Source: Candidatus Methanoplasma cognatum (lineage in GTDB: Archaea; Thermoplasmatota; Thermoplasmata; Methanomassiliicoccales; Methanomethylophilaceae). From it: a stretch of DNA of 64,000 nucleotides. This document shows positions 60,466 to 64,000 of the stretch, in pieces. The notes beneath the pieces are model-generated. The model was not told the DNA's origin. It searched no databases and saw nothing but the letters and a program-made list of their open reading frames with translations. The translations under genes and the position numbers were made by a program. The stretch lies in NCBI GenBank assembly GCA_009777615.1, contig WRLM01000003.1:155640-219639 (forward strand). Reading direction: 5' to 3'. How positions within the stretch are numbered: position 1 is the stretch's first letter; the number at the start of each line of letters is the position of its first letter.

Positions 60466-61959
60466 ATGAAGGTCGGCTTTGACAACGAGAAGTACATCGG
60501 CGTGCAGTCTGAACGCATAAGGGAAAGGATCGACAAGTTCGGCGGTAAGCTGTACCTTGAGTTCGGCGGTAAGCTGTTCGACGATTACCATGCCTCCAGG
60601 GCCCTTCCGGGATTCAGGCCCGACAGCAAGATCGAGATGCTCATGCAGATGAGGGATTCCGTTGAGGCTATCATTGTCATCAACGCGGACGATGTGGCGA
60701 AGAACAAGATGAGGGGCGACCTTGGGATAACATATGATATGGAAGCCCTGAGAATGATCGACTCTTTCAGAGAAAGAGGGATGTTCGTTGAAAGCGTGGT
60801 AATGACCCATTATGTCAAACAGCCGGCTGCGGTCGTGCTCGAAAAAAGGCTTAAAGCTCTGGGCATCAAGGTGTACAAGCACTATCCGATAGACGGATAT
60901 CCGCTGGATGTGGAGAAGATCGTCAGCGATAACGGGTTCGGGAAGAACGATTTCGTTAAGACGAGCAGACCGCTCGTGGTCGTCACTGCCCCCGGTTCGG
61001 GCAGCGGCAAAATGGCCACATGCCTATCGCAGCTTTACCATGAGAACAAAGGAGGCGTTTCCGCCGGGTATGCTAAGTTCGAGACGTTCCCCGTATGGAA
61101 CGTGCCTATCAAACATCCGATAAATCTAGCATATGAAGCGGCGACCATTGACCTCGGCGACGTCAACATGATCGACCCGTTCCACCTCGAAGCATACAAA
61201 GAAAGCGCTGTCAATTACAACAGGGACATAGAGATATTCCCTGTGCTGAATTCGATGCTGAAAAGGATACTGGGGGAATCTCCGTACAGATCGCCGACCG
61301 ATATGGGCGTCAACATGGCGGGATACTGCATTACGGATAACGATACAGTATCAAAGGCCTCGAGGTTCGAGATCATCAGAAGATATTACGACCTTCTGAA
61401 GAACAGAAAACAAGGCACAGCGTCCGACGAGATGGTATCCAGAATGGAACTGCTCATGAAGAACGCCGACATCAATCCAAGCGAACGGAAGGTCATACCG
61501 GCGGTCATGAACAGGGCGACGGCCCTCAAGGTGCCCGTTTCGGGAATAGAACTGGAAGACGGCACTATAATAACGGGGAAGACGTCGGCCCTGCTGGGCG
61601 CCAGCTCTGCCGTCATACTCAACGCCATAAAAACGATCGCCGGCCTTGACGACGGGATACTGCTCATCTCCCCGAGCATCCTGAAGCCCATTCAGGAACT
61701 CAAGACCAAGGACCTGGGTTTCATGAATACCAAACTGCATGCCGACGAGATGCTGATCGCGTTGTCGATATCGGCTCAGACGGACCCTGTGGCGAGGGCC
61801 GCCCTGGAACAGCTTCCCAAACTCAAAGGGTGCGAGATGCATTCCTCGGTGATATTATCGTCTGTCGAAGATTCGACCCTTAAGAGGCTTGGGCTGTACA
61901 TAACCTGCGAACCGGCCTATCAGAACAATTCCCTGTACCAGGGTCAGCGCATGATGTGA
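60466..61959 (+). CDS. DUF1846 (UPF0371) family protein
   Basis: A 497-residue protein of the DUF1846 family. Recognised by GFDNEKYIGVQSERIRER at the N-terminus, GGKLFDDYHASRALPGF, TAPGSGSGKMATCLSQLYHE (P-loop-like), EKGDVNMIDPFHLEAYK-type segment and the SPTDMGVNMAG run. The family is found in bacteria and some archaea with no assigned reaction. The P-loop-like GSGSGKMATC could bind nucleotide. ATG 60466 lies in the divergent spacer shared with the DEAD-box helicase. Confidence 0.88.
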   Translation: MKVGFDNEKYIGVQSERIRERIDKFGGKLYLEFGGKLFDDYHASRALPGFRPDSKIEMLMQMRDSVEAIIVINADDVAKNKMRGDLGITYDMEALRMIDSFRERGMFVESVVMTHYVKQPAAVVLEKRLKALGIKVYKHYPIDGYPLDVEKIVSDNGFGKNDFVKTSRPLVVVTAPGSGSGKMATCLSQLYHENKGGVSAGYAKFETFPVWNVPIKHPINLAYEAATIDLGDVNMIDPFHLEAYKESAVNYNRDIEIFPVLNSMLKRILGESPYRSPTDMGVNMAGYCITDNDTVSKASRFEIIRRYYDLLKNRKQGTASDEMVSRMELLMKNADINPSERKVIPAVMNRATALKVPVSGIELEDGTIITGKTSALLGASSAVILNAIKTIAGLDDGILLISPSILKPIQELKTKDLGFMNTKLHADEMLIALSISAQTDPVARAALEQLPKLKGCEMHSSVILSSVEDSTLKRLGLYITCEPAYQNNSLYQGQRMM

Positions 61960-61960
61960 G

Positions 61961-61988
61961 GACTGCGCAACGGCTTTGGTGAAACCAT
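61961..61988 (+). repeat. Left copy of an imperfect direct repeat
   Basis: gactgc...ctttggtgaaaccat (61961-61988), followed by ataaaggaaaag (61998-62009). The right copy at 63791-63810 lacks 8 internal bases but has the same ends and also leads into ataaggaaa. The pair brackets the AT-rich accessory island. Confidence 0.5.
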
Positions 61989-62043
61989 CGTCCAAACATA
62001 AAGGAAAAGTCTACATACTCATTAATAATATCTGAGCCGATGG

Positions 62044-62868
62044 GTGATAATAACGGGCAGTAATTTCATTGAATACTTAAATGCAATGTCTGAACATTTA
62101 TCGAAATTATCAGAGGCAGCAGGAGTAACACCCCATAATTTATCAAAAGGACATAACAGAGAAGACATACTAGTTGATTTTTTTAATTATCATTTACCCA
62201 GACGGTTAAAAGCTAGAAAAAATGTAATCGTTATTGATAATAAAGGAAATGAGTCAAATGAGATTGATATTGCAATAACAAATGACATAATGCCAGACTT
62301 CTCTACTCAAATGAGGATGTGTATTCCAATAGAGAGCGTTGCAGGAACAATTTCTGTAAAAACTAAACTCGACAAGAAAGAGCTTTTTAACTGTCTGGAT
62401 AATATAAAAGAATTGCCTCAAATTCAACCCGAGTATATATACACAGATAAAGAACCTACAAAAAAACATAAAGAATATTTGAATTCCCTGCCAAAAAATT
62501 ACATCTTTGCATATGACGGAATAAAGCATGAGGCCATTATCAAACACATCGAGAGGTATTATACAGATAATCATGATGTGCCACTAAATAGGAGGCCTGT
62601 GCATACTATAGTAAATGGTAAGTACAGCGTGTCTATTTCTGATTGCGATAAAAAGACCATCAGAGGTGCAGATATAAAAAAAGGGCACCCATATCGCATG
62701 ATAATAAAAAATTCGCCCGGAACTCCTTTTGCACACATACTAAATGACATGACAATCTACACCGGGCTTCTTGCAACTGTGGGAATTGATATTTCAGGCT
62801 ATTTTGAAAAACACACTATTGAGCACTATGCAAAGCAAGGAATCAACAATAAGCCCAGAAAAAAATAA
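62044..62868 (+). CDS. DUF6602-like protein, nuclease-fold candidate
   Basis: A 274-residue protein that resembles the DUF6602 group (from memory). The N-terminal half has the layout of a PD-(D/E)XK-like core: GHNREDILVDFFNYHLP, SNEIDIAITND, then IPIESVAGTISVKTKLDKKEL, where the D...E-x-V/K pattern is the expected catalytic set. The C-terminal ~100 residues are unassigned. Base composition is AT-rich, unlike its neighbours, which suggests recent acquisition. The start GTG 62044 is weakly supported; ATG 62086 is an alternative. It neighbours a decayed restriction-type helicase and could be a defence or mobile-element protein. Confidence 0.65.
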   Translation: MIITGSNFIEYLNAMSEHLSKLSEAAGVTPHNLSKGHNREDILVDFFNYHLPRRLKARKNVIVIDNKGNESNEIDIAITNDIMPDFSTQMRMCIPIESVAGTISVKTKLDKKELFNCLDNIKELPQIQPEYIYTDKEPTKKHKEYLNSLPKNYIFAYDGIKHEAIIKHIERYYTDNHDVPLNRRPVHTIVNGKYSVSISDCDKKTIRGADIKKGHPYRMIIKNSPGTPFAHILNDMTIYTGLLATVGIDISGYFEKHTIEHYAKQGINNKPRKK

Positions 62869-62882
62869 GAGACATCTGGATA

Positions 62883-63113
62883 CTATTTCTGCACCAAGAG
62901 TGCGAATTTCTTATGATCGTCATACAATCGATTGCTGAATTCCAATGAATATCTGGGTACCTCCAACTCGTCCAACACTGTAGCCGTTGCATTGGTAATG
63001 GGCCCACCTGTTCCTACGTGAGGACAAACTCATTGTGTGCATGCTATTCCCATCCTGGGGCTACCCACCGTAATCAACAATATGCCGTTGGTGGGATTAA
63101 AAGCGTCAATAGG
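62883..63113 (-). pseudogene. Decayed gene of unknown identity
   Basis: On the minus strand, frames from 63113 to 62883 read as a single protein-like stretch (FNPTNGILLITVGSPRMGI, then HVGTGGPITNATATVLDEL, then PRYSLEFSNRLYDDHKKFA) interrupted by an in-frame TGA at 63030-63032. It ends at a proper TAG. Upstream, the frame is broken further. I do not recognise the family. Confidence 0.45.
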
Positions 63114-63208
63114 AATATTCTATGCCATATGGGTTCGCTCGAATCTTCCTGTAATCAACTATAAAACTTTGAGAAAAGACGTAACTCCGTCATGGGAGGC
63201 ACTTATGC

Positions 63209-63790
63209 ATGGAGTTCCGGGACATATTGGAAAAATATAGGACGGAGAAATTGAACAATCACGACAGGGGTTTGAAATTTGAATGGCTCATGCGTAGCTA
63301 CTAAAAAGGTACAACTATGAGAGACTTTGCGAGGGAAAAGGGATTCAGCTTCAACGATACTGTAATTGATCTCATGGCTGAAGCCAAGTAGGGAGAACAC
63401 TGTGCTATACAGTGTAAACTTTACGCAGAGACAACATCATTCAAAAATCGGATGTTGATATGTCCCTATCCATTTCTGGTAAATACTTCCCAGACGAGAA
63501 GACCAAGTTCTAACTTTGTTTATGGATCTCTACAACAGACAAATGGTCGGACAACGCGATATATGCTCTCAGACAGCAGAATCCAGAAGTAGCGGTATTG
63601 GGACTCGGAGAACTGACATCATTACAGGTGGGCTGGGAAAAACTTGAGAATGGGGCCCACAGAAAAGCGATGAGATAAAGAACTACAATCCGAAAGATCA
63701 TCAGATGGAAGCTATTGATGCTGCGCACGAACACCCAATACCAATAATCGTGGAAAGTTGAAATGGCATGCGGTACAGGAAAGCCTCGCC
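63209..63790 (+). pseudogene. Frameshifted restriction-type DEAD/DEAH helicase (N-terminal part)
   Basis: Segments of a Type I/III-like restriction helicase with an Mrr-type N-terminus lie in order but in different frames and with stops: MEFRDILEKYRTEKL (63209), TVIDLMAEAK, CAIQCKLYAE (the QxK nuclease motif), KSDVDMSLSISGKYFPDEK, WISTTDKWSDNAIYALRQQ, GWEKLENG, NPKDHQMEAIDAAHEH, and MACGTGK, which is the Walker A. At least four frame changes or stops interrupt it, and the rest of the helicase is missing after Walker A, exactly where the direct repeat begins. Confidence 0.72.
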
Positions 63791-63810
63791 GACTGCTCTG
63801 GTGAAACCAT
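63791..63810 (+). repeat. Right copy of the imperfect direct repeat
   Basis: gactgctctggtgaaaccat, followed by aaggaaagat. Matches the left copy at 61961-61988 except for an 8-base internal deletion. The helicase pseudogene stops at this point, so the repeat looks like a recombination boundary. Confidence 0.5.
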
Positions 63811-64000
63811 AAGGAAAGATTAACCTCCCGCATTGCAATTCACTCCCGCGGCCGGCTGCTCCCTTAGAAAGAATGGCCGGCCCAGGATGGGATTGGTGTG
63901 CGCAGGAGGAGGTCAACCTCTGAACGCGATAGGCTGGCTTATGTTATTAAGGTCACGTCTATGGTGCTGGAGGGACTAGGTGTTCCGAGGTATTCCTCGG
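63811..64000. other. Right-edge spacer with inverted repeats
   Basis: No gene is visible. It includes a GC-rich inverted repeat GGCCGGC...GCCGGCC near 63850-63885 and a perfect hairpin CCGAGG-TATT-CCTCGG at 63985-64000, cut by the window edge. The contents beyond 64000 are unknown. Confidence 0.4.

Noticed and set aside
63400..63600. IS3-type transposase remnant suggested by the LYNRQ-like reading
   Set aside because: A different frame gives a consistent match to the restriction-type helicase (CAIQCK, TTDKWSDNA), which explains the stretch better.
63510..63833. Minus-strand open frame of 107 codons at the right end
   Set aside because: It is antisense to the helicase pseudogene, whose plus-strand segments match a known family in order.
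1..64000. CRISPR arrays, IS elements with terminal inverted repeats, rRNA genes
   Set aside because: No spaced short direct repeats, intact transposase or rRNA signature was recognised by eye; one tRNA only.

Overview
The window is archaeal. It carries an Orc1/Cdc6 initiator, a replication factor C small subunit, an archaeal/eukaryal-type glycyl-tRNA synthetase, an archaeal TtuA/NcsA-type tRNA thiolase and a ThiS/MoaD-like small modifier. Many start codons sit 22-35 bases downstream of a TATA box, so many messages are probably leaderless. Moderate GC content, cobalamin synthesis, formate-tetrahydrofolate ligase, Sel1-repeat proteins, CBS-domain proteins and several bacterial-type genes (RluF-like synthase, pirin, YdbC-like PC4 protein, parvulin) together suggest a Thermoplasmatota lineage, most plausibly Methanomassiliicoccales. 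No methanogenesis gene lies in the window, so that placement is an inference.

Layout. 1-5.4 kb: the 3' end of an AddA/RecB-like helicase-nuclease, a P-type ATPase, a DnaQ-like exonuclease and a membrane-anchored exported protein. 5.5-8.3 kb: a MoaD/ThiS-like protein, then cobyric acid synthase with an unusual Cys-rich N-terminus and a glutaminase-less paralog. 8.5-15.2 kb: rmuC, an aminotransferase, a ferredoxin-like protein, cysE-cysS and a radical SAM protein. 15.2-18.3 kb: a leaderless operon Nif3-like - orc1 - tRNA thiolase. 18.5-22.6 kb: a QueG-like protein, rfcS, a nitroreductase and paaK. 22.7-27.1 kb: four Sel1-repeat proteins. 27-30 kb: fhs, a HAD phosphatase and a decayed Fic toxin next to its probable antitoxin.

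30.35-39.1 kb is the most striking region. It is a tightly coupled five-gene operon encoding an Hsp70 fused to a von Willebrand A domain, a 1011-residue zinc-ribbon scaffold, a zinc-ribbon P-loop GTPase-like protein, a GrpE-like factor and a second, lidless Hsp70. A membrane-anchored relative of the GTPase lies 2 kb downstream on the other strand. The set looks like a dedicated Hsp70/GTPase machine rather than the housekeeping DnaK system.

39-52 kb is a mixed housekeeping and redox stretch: an RluF-like pseudouridine synthase, pirin, parvulin, tRNA-Ile(GAT), an exosome-related RNA-binding protein, a CorC-like transporter, two PPOX-fold proteins, a PAS protein, a Type II ferredoxin-NADP reductase, a 54-residue ferredoxin, an amidohydrolase and a universal stress protein. 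52-62 kb holds translation genes: two CBS proteins (one with a ribosome-hibernation-factor-like tail), glyS, valS, a DEAD-box helicase and a DUF1846 protein.

62-64 kb is a small AT-rich accessory island. It has an intact DUF6602-like nuclease candidate, an unidentified decayed gene and a heavily frameshifted restriction-type helicase. It is bounded by an imperfect direct repeat.
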